A stretch of 64,000 nt of DNA from Stagonosporopsis chrysanthemi (lineage: Eukaryota > Ascomycota > Dothideomycetes > Pleosporales > Didymellaceae): positions 6,174 through 70,173 of the forward strand of contig JAFISE010000048.1 of assembly GCA_022560025.1 (NCBI GenBank), in the 5' to 3' direction. Position numbers and translations under genes: made by a program. The notes beneath the pieces are model-generated. The model did not search any database and was not told the origin of the DNA. It saw only the letters and a program-made list of their open reading frames with translations. Numbering within the stretch: the first letter of the stretch is position 1; each line of letters begins with the position of its first letter. Below are positions 1-9,512 of the stretch, in pieces.

Positions 1-87
1 GGTGGTGTGGTGTGCGGTGTGGTGCCTGGTGGGGGGGGGGGGTGGGGGTGGTGGGGGGGGGGGGGGGGGGGGGGGGGGGGGTGAGGG
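1..87. repeat. G-rich low-complexity contig edge
   Basis: The first 87 bases are almost only G with scattered T, including an unbroken G run from about 52 to 81. It does not contain the fungal telomere repeat (TTAGGG). It directly follows, on the minus strand, the first intron of a truncated gene. A sequencing or assembly artefact at a contig end (for example no-signal G calls) is at least as likely as a real G tract. Confidence 0.8.
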
Positions 88-112
88 GTTAAAATATGTC
101 GGGGAGACCTAC

Positions 113-304
113 ATGCCACATAAACGGCAGGTTCTTTACATTTGCCAGCGCGAGAAGTATCGCTGCGATCCGCCATAGACCGCCCGGCGCGCCATATCCA
201 GTTGCACGAACGAGCGCGAGCACGATGTTTTTTAAGTATGCCGGGTTCGACGCGATAGCAGCGATTGAGGCGCCTGCAACCACGATGCTCAGAGCTTGCG
301 CCAT
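113..304 (-). CDS. THEM6-like thioesterase family protein, first exon only (truncated at contig edge)
   Basis: This is the 5' exon of a minus-strand gene cut by the contig end. The predicted peptide is a hydrophobic helix followed by a stretch ending in VKNLPFMWH, which resembles the conserved start of fungal THEM6-like hotdog-fold acyl-thioesterases (usually KNLPFxWH followed by an arginine-rich segment). A donor site GTAGGT follows the WH codons at 112-107, so the frame that continues past it to a stop is probably intron. I chose the ATG at 304 (A at -3, close to the membrane helix); the frame is open up to an ATG at 409 and another ATG lies at 313. The rest of the gene, including the hotdog domain, is lost in the poly-G. 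The family call is from a short motif, so moderate confidence. Confidence 0.5.
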
Positions 305-717
305 TGTGACCATGCCGCGGAGCGGGCTGTAGGAACTGTATATATGTACAAGAAAGAGGAGTAAGCTGGCTTGCGCCAAGTGTGTCGTGCGGCCTAATTG
401 TGTTGGCACGCCGTGAAACCTTTGGGTTTGTCATGAGTGCAACAGTCAGCCGAGGCATTTTCCGCTTTGAGCTTGGTGTTGGAACCTCGCAAACATGTCT
501 TCTTATACGACTTTACTGTGATGTAAATAGTACTTACTGAAATGAAGGTAGAGGCACAACACCATGTTATTCTGAAGGATCCTCACGGAATACATGCAAG
601 TGAGACCGAAGCTCTTAGGCTTTCAGGACTAATGACAGCTAAGACAGTCCAATTCTGCTATGCAATGCGCTCCAGGGTATCTAACGCGTTCTACCGACCC
701 ATTCGCCGGCCAAGTCC
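305..717. other. Intergenic, nothing recognised
   Basis: This stretch lies between the 5' end of the truncated THEM6-like gene and the 3' end of the eIF2D gene. I see no convincing open frame, RNA gene or repeat. It must hold the promoter of the left gene and the 3' UTR of the right one. Confidence 0.6.
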
Positions 718-2802
718 TTACTTCTTCTTACCCTTTGTCTTATCAACAACCTCGACCCAATTCTTGCTCACACCCCGCTTCTCGAGCGCCTTCAAAATAG
801 CGTCCTTTTGCGGACCCTGAACAAGAACCTCCATGACAGGAGCCTTTGGACTTGAACCTTGGAGCTTGTCAACGCTGGTACTGCCAGCACAAGTCTTCCT
901 CAGTTCGTCGGCTAACGGCTGCGGCGCAATATAGTAAGGCTCTAGTCCATGGACCTTGGTTACTGTCTTGTTGCCACTTCGTGTCTCGAGTGTGATCTGA
1001 ATCTTGGGCGGCGCACCAGACTTGGGCTTTGCGTCCGTAACATCAGCGTCATTGCGGATGATCGCATGGAAGGGTACAGCAGCAGCGACCATGCGTTCTG
1101 CAAGTGCGTCTCGAGCGATGGTGCCTGTAGAGAGCGCAGCGTTGTCTGCGGCCGAGGAGCCCAGTAACGCGTCTGCAAGCTGTGGGTTGATGTTGATGAG
1201 ACGTTTATTGTTAGCATTGACGAGCTTTTCCGACTCGACATATGCAATGAGATGTTGCTTGAGCTCATGGGGAGTGTACAATCCACGGGGGTCGGCCTTG
1301 GATGCGTGGAAAATGGGAGCCAGTTTCTCCTTGGGTCGCAGCAATGAGACAACTTTCAGCTTCTGGCCTACGGAGGACTCCGCAGCCAAAGGTGCAGCGG
1401 GCTTGCCACTTGCACTGGCTCCTGTGGGCGCCTCCTTCTTCGGTAATCGATAGGGCACGAATGCCTCTATCTGACGGTCCTTGAAGTCGATGTCCTGTAT
1501 GACAACCTCGTTCCCGTCTCGGTCTTTGGACTTGACGATCTTCTGCTTGTCCAGGTGTTTGATGAATTTCTTGATATTCTTCCAGCTTGACTTCTTGATC
1601 TGCAGCGATGCAGTTCGCGCGGGTGTGTAGGTTGGCAGGAAAGGCTGAACCAGTAGAGCCATGACGGCCGATTGCGAAAGCGGGAGATCGAGACCAAAAT
1701 TAGGCTGATTCCGGTTATGATCCATATGATGTCGAACGCCGAAAAGAAAAGCGTTTTTGAAAGCGTCGTCGATTTCTGGTAAAGTTAGCTTCTGTTGATT
1801 GCACTGAGCTCCAATACGCTCACCTTTAGTAGTCAACTCCTTATCTTCCACGATATCAACAAAGTCCTTGTTACTCGGTGCGTCCTCGCCTTCTACCCCC
1901 TGTGCCTGTTCGGCTTCCGATCGCTCAGTAAGGTCAGCATCCAGAGAAACGCCACCATCGTTGTCCAGATCGACAGCTGCTGTCCGCTCAGCGAGGCTGG
2001 CGTCCTCCTCTTTTTGCTCATCCCAGCCCTCAATCGAAGCGGGCGCATCACGCCCCGGTTTGTTGCCAGTGCTCCACGACCACAGCTCGTCGCCTGCCCA
2101 GTGAAAAGTTTCCACGGCATGCCCTTTCATTCCTTGTGTGCTTCCTAGCGAGCTGATGTCGATCAGACATGTACCGACAGCCATGGGTACGGTGGGCGCT
2201 TCAAGGCTGGCGATGGCGACAACCGCACCCTTGGTAGCCTGCTTGGGAAACGGTGGGCCCCGCTGCAACCCAGGTGTCATGAGATCTGCACCGCCTTGGA
2301 GCTTCTCCACGACATACAGCGGTGTAAAGAGGAGAGGTACGATCTTGGGGTTGTGCCAGAGGGTGTACACTGTCACATGTTAGCGAACGCCCCTGACCTG
2401 TGTACCTTAACGTTGCCGTACCTGTGGGATACATCTGCTCTCCGACCTTTACCCAAAGTACCCTCTGCTCACCCCCTGTGCCCTCATGGCTGCCGACATA
2501 TATCGTCCCGGACACCTGCTTAAGGTCTGGCCCCGCTGTTGTCGTAAATCGTGCCGATAGCGCGTTCTCTGGAAGGATCGACTTTCGCACTGCTGTGAGG
2601 CCTGCTGTCGATGCTGCATTGTCTTCTGGGTCTGCGTTTGGGTCTACAGGCACATCGACACCGAAGTCGGAGATAATTTGGTCTGCTGTCCGGCGGCGGT
2701 CGCTGGACTTGAGCGGCGAGAGCGGCTTCACCTGGGCGTCGTTAGCCTCTATTTGAGATGCTCTGTGAAGGACGCACGCACATTTGGCTTCTTTTTGAAC
2801 AT
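718..2802 (-). CDS. TMA64: Translation initiation factor eIF2D / Tma64
   Basis: The product is eIF2D (yeast Tma64), a cytosolic factor that binds the 40S subunit, delivers tRNA independently of GTP and helps recycle post-termination 40S complexes. Three exons: 2782-2802, 2422-2731 and 718-2369, giving 660 residues. Exon 1 encodes only seven residues (MFKKKPN); joined in phase 0 to VKPLSPLKSSDRR it restores the usual fungal N-terminus. The second splice joins YPT to VYTLWHNP. Visible parts are a PUA domain at about residues 105-210, an acidic linker, an SWIB/winged-helix-like region near 471-515 and a C-terminal SUI1 domain at about 565-650 (VMEVLVQGPQKDAILKALEK). The protein ends in a Lys-rich tail. 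The length matches the family. Introns are 50 and 52 nt. Identity is secure; the tiny first exon is inferred from splice signals and family knowledge. Confidence 0.93.
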
Positions 2803-4306
2803 GTTGTGTGTGTCTGCAAGCGTCGGTAGAGGTGTGGCGCAACGCGACTTGGGAGGAGCTCAAATGTTCGATGCTCGTTATTTACAGGCGCGGGGCTATG
2901 ACGTGGGGCACTAGCCTGCAGGTACCATTGAATGAGTCGACTTCACTCACCTTGCAGCCTAATCACCAGAGTGGAAGAGCGAGCAGCAAACACGATTGGT
3001 GACACCGGGAATAGCATGCTATCTGCTCTGCAGAGAGAAGGGCAAAATAGGTATGTGGCAGATACATGGTGTTGCTTTTACATCGTACCTCGGTCTTTTG
3101 CGGTTCATCGCTGGTGCCAGCCAATGACGCCCCTGTAGGTTGTTGACCACTAGAAGCACAAATCCTTCGAGTCTACTCCAACCCGGGGACGGGGACGTAG
3201 AGCCTCATGCGCACGGGCTGCCGGGCTGTAGCTTCAACTTTGATCAAGGCCTCGGGAAGTTTCCTTTGTCTTGGAGGCTGTCAGCATGCCCGCTAGACCT
3301 TAGATTGTACGTCGAAAATGGGAGCGCGTGACACAACTTGCGCCGAGGCAGAGCTTCTAGCAGCGTCGCAAAGATCAGCCCAAAGTGTTGTTCGAGTACT
3401 GTGGACTGCGAATACGAACACCCTGGCTCATCGGTCCGAATTCATTTGTCGACCTTCGAAGCATTATTCGGACTTTATACACACTTCGCCCGAAGGAGGC
3501 AATGGAGCACATCCCCCAGATTCCAGCATGATGGCCAGGCCGCTCCGGTTGCCGCAGCCTGATGCTACAGACTTGCCTCGGCGTCGCCTTACTGTGTAAG
3601 TCCTGCAGGCCGGTGAGCGCGCCGCGCCAACCGTCTTTTGATCGGTGGCTCGATCACCTCAGCCATCAGGCTTTCAGGGAACGCGCGCCGCACTGTTCCA
3701 GTGTCGCCCCCCCCCCCTCTCGCAGGGCCGTGCCTGTCTGCAAATTCTCTCTCAACACGGGCTGTCGCCTCATTCACGAGCGCGACACAACCGTCTCATC
3801 CGCGTAGAGGCCATTGCCTCAATAACACGCGTGAACCGTACCTTTGGCAGCAGATCGGACGCGGGTGCGGCAAATCGCTGCAAGCCTTTACGCAGTCTGG
3901 ATCCATCTTTGCCGAACATGAGCGAATCCTGAGCAATCTGCGTGTCAAAGCCCCGTCTGCCGTTGAGTCGTAGCGGCGGGCCAACCTTTTTCGATGACGC
4001 TATCGCTCCTTCCAGGAAAGTGTCATCACTCACCAGGTCCGCGCGTGAAGCCTCTGCCCACGTCCTCCACATCGGTCATGGCATTGCGGAGAAATGGCGG
4101 AGGCCACGAGAGTGCTCACGTCGCTCGTTCGCTTTGTCTTCTTCCTCCCGCTTCCCCCATTCACATCCGCCTTCCCCCCCAGCTTTTGTCTCCTGTCATG
4201 GTGACATTGTTGAGGGCTAATACCGACCGAGTCTGCGAGTGATTTACTCGTACCGCCACTCGGCATTTTACGCACCTTCCGGAACCTCAAAATCTCTGCC
4301 TCCGCC
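2803..4306. other. Intergenic, about 1.5 kb, no supported gene
   Basis: The stretch separates the divergent eIF2D and membrane-protein genes and should contain both promoters. On the minus strand at about 4060-3690 there are donor-like sites (GTGAGT, GTACGG) and acceptor-like CAG sites that could join short open segments into a peptide of about 68 residues, but it resembles nothing I know. A run of nine C occurs near 3709-3717. Confidence 0.5.
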
Positions 4307-5676
4307 ATGAGCCCCATCCCGGAGTTGACGAAACGCTGGGTTCAGGGAGAAGTGGTCCCTAAACCCACGAACCCCGGCGAACTGGTGCTCGAGGCATGGG
4401 CGATGGGCTATCTAGTTGGGTCGCTAATAATTATGGGCTTCATCACTCTTGCAAACATGCGAAGAGGCGTACTTTTGCACAAAGTAAGTCCTGAGACTCC
4501 TGCCTATGACGACGAACCAATCGCTGACTCGATCCAGTTAATTTTACTTGAAGTGGGTCTCCATATTGATGCACATGGGGCCTCCAGCTAACCAATCAAC
4601 AGCTCGTCATGGGCCTGTGGCAAGGCTTCTATCTTTTCTTCAACAGCCCTGTACACGCATGGTGGCTGTCCGTGTCAGCCATTTTCCTGAATGCGTCATG
4701 GTCACTCCACAACGTCATTGCATGGATGAAGATCAAACCGTTCCTTTCAAAACCTGTCAGCTATATCTTCATTGGCACTATCATCCTAGTACAACCTTAC
4801 TGGATCGCCGAGATCTACGCAAATTTTGCCTACTTCCATGGAGTCAACACCATCTTTCTTAGAACAAGGCCATGGGAAGCGTTGTGCCGGGACCCCTGGT
4901 GGATCATCACTACGGTCTATCTGTTCTGGATTATCAAGACGCAGTACGAGATGGGGCTAAAGGAGATTCTTCGCATTTCGCCACGATTCGCTATTATGCT
5001 ACTAGCCATGATCATGTCTATGGTCTTTATTCTTCTGGACATCCTTTGCGTTACTGGAACCATCCGATTTGCGGGGTTAGCAACCGGCATCAATCCTTTC
5101 TGGAAACTTGCGTTCGTCTTTAAGTGTCTTACGGACTCGGTCGTACTGGACGATTTTAAAATGGCGCTGGATCGCTTGCGGGCCTTCAAAATCAGCAGAC
5201 TGGGAAGCTTCTCGGCCGACATGAGCGATAGTCGCAACAGAAACAACGGAGAGCTGGTAGCTACTTGGGAAGAGATGGAAAGGGAGGCAAACGCGCTCCA
5301 GCAGGTCCGAAGCCCGGACGGCGACTACATTCATTCCAGCAACTTCCCATTCAGGGCCAGGAGACATCGCCGAAAGCCAAAAGATTCCATATTTTCCAAT
5401 GACCCGGTCGATCCGAACGCAGACCTGGCGCCTGAGGACATCGTACCAAGTGCGTTGGACGATACACCAATGCGAACATTGGAGCTCGCTCATACCGACA
5501 ACAGAAAGGCGCAACACCACTTCATGGACGACATGGATAGTAGAGTGCGTGGCATGACTGCAGAAGCAGACTACGCCGCAGCTTTGCGGGATGTTCAACG
5601 CAACAGCAGAACTTCTGTGCCCTCCAGCAGCAGTTCATCTGGACGTGTTGCACCGGCTGCACCAAAACAAAGCTGA
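4307..5676 (+). CDS. Seven-helix fungal integral membrane protein, function unknown
   Basis: Exons 4307-4483, 4538-4552 and 4603-5676 give 421 residues. The middle exon is only 15 nt; it encodes LILLE and joins LLHK to LVMGLWQG without breaking the helix, and both flanking introns (54 and 50 nt) have good donors and acceptors, with a CTAAC branch site in the second. The first 260 or so residues contain about seven hydrophobic segments with an extracellular-type N-terminus, in the pattern of a common Pezizomycotina membrane family without assigned function. The last 150 residues are hydrophilic and rich in Ser, Asp and Arg, as in a cytoplasmic tail. No catalytic motif is visible. It could be receptor-like, but the sequence does not show a ligand or G-protein motif that I recognise. 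Confidence 0.8.
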
Positions 5677-6409
5677 GAGACGCTCTCACAATTGACGATT
5701 TAGCGATTGCATGGTTGGCGTTCTGAACACACTGAACTGAGGTTCGCTTTAGCTTTATATACCCCTACGATACTGCCCAGCTTCGGCATACTCTACCAGC
5801 ACTAGCATATGTACACTTATAGTAATTTCAACGAGTCGGAGACATTCGCGTCTCCTTGGCGCCTGTCGCCCAAAACCGCTACCACCTTTCAGTCACTAAT
5901 TCCATACGTTGATCACTCGGAGCGCCTCACGAAATTGTTCTCTTTGTCTTAGCCTGCTGCTATGAAAACGCAATGCAATCGCTTCAAAACGCGTGCACCC
6001 ATGTGTCGATCGTTCCTTGCCCCCGTTGTTTCCATCTTCTTGAAACGAGACAGGCAGCTGTCGCCGTTAGAGCCGGTGATCAGAATGAAAGCGCGCGGCA
6101 GACCTTGTCACAACATTCTGATGCGCTTGTAGTGCGTTTCGAAATTCGCGCGACACCTATCTGACAGGAAACATGCCAAGAGACAACACGTCACAAGCAA
6201 TAAGGGCTCATGTTTACAACGACCGCAACAGCGGCTTGGCGAGCGCTTTGATGATAAGCAGAAGACTTGTTGCGAGTATATAAGCTCACATCGTTATAGT
6301 TTGGTGGAGGTCAGCCACCTACCAATCTTCACTTCGTCACATTCGTTTCTCATATTTTACCTCCGGGTCAGTCACTCTTTATCGCTGTCACTTCGACCGA
6401 GACGTCATC
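5677..6409. other. Intergenic; upstream region of the pectin lyase gene
   Basis: It contains the 3' UTR of the membrane-protein gene and the pectin lyase promoter. A TATA box at 6277-6283 and a GATAAG element (GATA-factor type) at 6253-6258 stand out. No gene is supported in it. Confidence 0.6.
6277..6283 (+). promoter_or_regulatory. TATA box of the pectin lyase gene
   Basis: TATATAA lies about 127 bp upstream of the pectin lyase start codon. A GATAAG hexamer sits 19 bp further upstream, the core site of AreA/GATA-type nitrogen regulators. A long pyrimidine-rich 5' leader follows. Such a canonical TATA is typical of strongly regulated secreted-enzyme genes in moulds. Confidence 0.6.
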
Positions 6410-7593
6410 ATGCTTTCAAGGTCTCTCATCTTGTCCCTGTTTGCTTCCAGCGTTGCAGCGGCTGGCGTTACCGGAACTCCTTTTGGCTTTGCTGCATCAA
6501 CGACTGGAGGTGGAGACGCCGAGCCAGTATACCCAACCACGACGGAGGAGCTTACCAACTATCTCACTGACGATGAGGCCCGTGTGATCATCTTGAACAA
6601 GGAGTTCAACTTCATCGGTACTGAGGGCGAGACTACCGAAGATGGTTGCCGTCCGGACTCCAACTCCTGCCCCGACGATGGTGGTCAAGACGCCATTAAC
6701 GGCGCGAACTGGGTAAGAACCACCTCTATGACTTTGTGTATGGCTCTGATAGCATGTAGTGCACCAACTCTGACTACCCGACTGTTTCGGTAACCTACGA
6801 CAAGGCAGCCATCACTCCTATCAACGTTGGCTCGAACAAGTCGATCGTCGGAGAAGGCACCAAAGGCGTGATTCGCGGCAAAGGACTGCGCTTCGCCGGA
6901 TCTAAGAACATCATTCTACAGAACATTCACATTACCGAGCTCAACCCGCAGTACATCTGGGGCGGCGATGCCATCACCCTCGCTGGCACAGATCTGATCT
7001 GGATTGACCACGTCAAGACCTCGCTCATCGGCCGCCAGCACATCGTCACCGGCTACGACCCCAGCGGATCTGTCACCATCAGCAATGTCGAAATAGACGG
7101 GAACACTAGCTGGTCAGCCAGCTGCGATAACCGCCACTATTGGGCTATTCTGTTCCTTGGTACTAGTGACAAAATTACCTTCCAGGGCAACTACGTTCAC
7201 CACACCTCTGGCCGTAGCCCCAAGGTCGGTGGAACTGACGAGGGAACGCTTCTACACGCAGTAAACAACTATTTCTATGACAACACTGGCCACGCGTTCT
7301 CCATTGCCGCTGAAGAGAACGGCCGCGTCCTTGCCGAGGGCAACGTCTTCGAATCCGTCGCCAAGCCCATCGAGGACGGTGTTGAGCTTCTGTACGCGGT
7401 CACCGATGACGGCGCAGCGTGCAGCAGCCCGCTCGGCCGCACTTGCCAGGTCAACCAGCTGACTGACAGCGGTGACTGGAGCGGTAGCGCGACCGACTTC
7501 CTGAGCAGCTTCGCGGATGGGGGTGTTAAGGCTGAGGCTGCAAGTGGAGTTGCGGCGAGCGTCAAGAGCAATGCGGGTGTTGGCAAGTTGTGA
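6410..7593 (+). CDS. Secreted pectin lyase (polysaccharide lyase family 1)
   Basis: The enzyme cleaves highly methylated pectin by beta-elimination outside the cell. Exons 6410-6712 and 6760-7593 join in phase 0 (W|CTNSDYP) across a 47-nt intron and give 378 residues, the usual size. A signal peptide covers about residues 1-19 (Ala-rich, cleavage after AAA/AAG). The parallel beta-helix signatures are visible: WGGDAITL near 168-175, WIDHV near 182-186 with the Asp of the active-site groove, and SGRSPKV carrying the catalytic-type Arg. The sequence follows fungal pectin lyases (pelA/pelB type) more than calcium-dependent pectate lyases, because the region after WIDHV lacks the usual calcium-site acidic pair. 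Specificity between pectin and pectate is inferred. A clear TATA box and a GATA element precede it. Confidence 0.92.
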
Positions 7594-9003
7594 TTGCAAA
7601 CAAAGTACTTGCATTGAGATGGGAAATTATCTTAGAGCATGGTGCAGCCACGTATATAGAACATAGAGCAAGGCCAATGAAATTTGCGTTCTAGGCTCAC
7701 CGTAACTGCACCGAGAATCTCATAGGTCCCGCACTTTTGCAACAGACAACTCTCACCCAAACTTCAATACATGTCTGCGCTGTCTATGTCATGGCCAAAA
7801 AATGGTTTCTACGACTTTACCTGGATGCGAACCAGCTGGCCGTTGAGCAGCACTGGACCCTTGAACACCTACAGAACTTTTTATGTATATCTGCCGTGAA
7901 AGTGTAATGAAATCAGGATACCCTCTGTATGCTGCATGGAATTTGTTGTACGTGGAGGCTAAATTTAGATTTAAGATGGCATATGGACCTTCGTCACCCG
8001 CCGACAGGACTGTGATGACCGTACGCTGGCGGAACTGCGGGATGATATTTTGGCAATATGCTGGCCTGGCATTTTGATCTAAGCTGGGGAAGGGACCCTC
8101 GTGAAAAGGTAGGGCGTTGGATGGCCCAATGTCCACTCGAATGTGATATCCAACCAGTATCTGTAACCACGTGGCATAGATCACACGATATTCTATTGTA
8201 GCAGGCACTGCCCGGTGTGGGCAAGTGCACTTACCTCTGAGCTGAGGGCTCCTGTAGAGGAACATCATAACATCACAACACGAGAACAGATAGCAATACA
8301 AGCGTTGACCCGCAGCACCCACTTGACACTGCTCACGCAGTTACAGTATCTCTGAAACCAGGCGACTGGCTGGTCGTCCAGACTAGCATCATCTCCTGGG
8401 GATGTATTGACGCTACTCCTATCCAGGGGTTGGTCATTGTTGCAGTCAGGCACATGCCGTGCCACTTCCTGGCGCCCGCTGAGTGTGAGAGCGTCCTCTG
8501 GTGAGAGTGTGCTCCTTTGCACGGCGGTATACGAAGTGCCTTGATGATGGCGCGAGGTAAGAGCGTTCTTTGGTGAGAGTGTGCTCTCTTGTGTAATGGT
8601 ACGCGAAACGTGCTGGCGATCGCTGGGTGTGGGAACGTCAGCAACATCACTTACGCTATCAGCGGGGAGAGGCTACTGCTCTGAAAATCCGTTTCAAGTT
8701 CTCTTGCACTCCGATCTTGTATCGGAGGAGAAAGGAGACGGGTGGGAGACACTCATCAACGTCACCGGCATACCTTCACGTCCAGTCCGGGTCCAAGTAG
8801 ATATCTATACAAATATGTTTCCTAACAGTCTTGCTTGTGTCTGCACAGTCCAAATGAAATATGGCCTCCTCGGTGAGAAAGCGCAGTAGCAAGCTTTGCA
8901 AGCACTGGACTGGCATTAAACAAGCTGTGCTGAGCCTCTATGCAAACCAACGAAATGACCCACGTTCCACTCTCGCAATTCGATCTACTCAGCCATATCA
9001 ACC
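7594..9003. other. Intergenic, one doubtful ORF
   Basis: The region carries a minus-strand open frame of 177 codons (7789-8322) with no recognisable domain, no signal peptide and no clear splice partner, which I do not call a gene. A degenerate 72-bp tandem repeat lies at about 8471-8640. Confidence 0.5.
8471..8640. repeat. Degenerate tandem repeat, period 72 bp
   Basis: The segment GGTGAGAGTGTGCTC occurs at 8500 and again at 8572, with diverged flanks on both sides, and a third partial copy begins near 8614. The period of 72 bp equals 24 codons, and the minus strand stays open through it (repeated AHSHQRTL peptide). Copies differ by many substitutions, so it is an old minisatellite or a decayed internal repeat of a coding sequence. 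Confidence 0.6.
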
Positions 9004-9286
9004 TTATCTCTGCGCAGCAGCAGCAGCACCCCCACCACCACCAGACTTGCCCGCAGCGCTCCTATCGCCAGCCGCCTGCGCCCGCGCAGCAAACGATCCC
9101 CGACCCGTCAGATGGCCCCCCTTTGCCTGTACAACATCAGTCACTTCCCTCATCCCTCATCCCTCCTCCCGTCAACACACGTACCTGCGAGCTCTGGATG
9201 CTAGCCGAGTCGGCCTTGCTCATGCCAGACTTGCCGGGGCCGTGCTGCTGTCGCGTCTGACTCCCGGGATGCTCGGGGCGGCCCAT
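9004..9286 (-). CDS. Small SMP-domain (seed maturation protein/LEA-like) protein
   Basis: This small gene appears only after splicing. Exon 1 (9185-9286) starts at an ATG in the strong context CACCATGG and encodes a segment ending MSKADSASIQSSQ. The donor GTACGT follows, and after a 58-nt intron ending TGTACAG exon 2 (9004-9126) continues with AKGGHL...SFAARAQAAGDR and a Gly/Ala-rich tail. The product is 74 residues. The pattern SKADxxxIQSSQAKGG followed by FAxRAQxAxDR is the hallmark of the fungal SMP (PF04927-type) family, whose plant relatives are LEA proteins linked to desiccation tolerance; in moulds members are small, hydrophilic and often stress- or spore-associated. The GCTGCTGCT-type run at the 3' end encodes poly-Ala. 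The role is inferred from the family only. Confidence 0.8.
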
Positions 9287-9484
9287 GGTGAATTCTGGGG
9301 CTTCAGGGCTGAGCGTGGATGTCGAGGGGTGCATGGTGGGTGGTTGAGAATGGGGAGGGTGTTGGGGAGTCGTTCACTGGGGAGCGAGGTGAGCGGTGCA
9401 AGCTCGCGCTATTGTACGGCTTGGTGTTTGCTGCGAGGGGAGCGCATGATGGTCAGGGTCGCGGCGTGGGGCATGTGGAAAGTT

Positions 9485-9512
9485 GCTTGACGCTTGACGC
9501 TTGACGCTTGAC
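9485..9512. repeat. Short tandem repeat, 7 bp x 4
   Basis: Four perfect copies of GCTTGAC, followed by diverged relatives (ACTTGCT, TTTGCTGCTTG). It lies about 200 bp upstream of the SMP gene on its promoter side. Confidence 0.85.

Noticed and set aside
1..87. Telomere at the contig end
   Set aside because: The sequence is poly-G with scattered T and lacks any TTAGGG or related repeat unit.
3690..4072. Multi-exon peptide on the minus strand between eIF2D and the membrane-protein gene
   Set aside because: Donor and acceptor sites can be chained into about 68 codons, but the result resembles no family and several alternatives are equally good, so chance is likely.
7789..8322. Minus-strand ORF of 177 codons
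   Set aside because: No domain, signal peptide or convincing splice context; composition like surrounding non-coding sequence.
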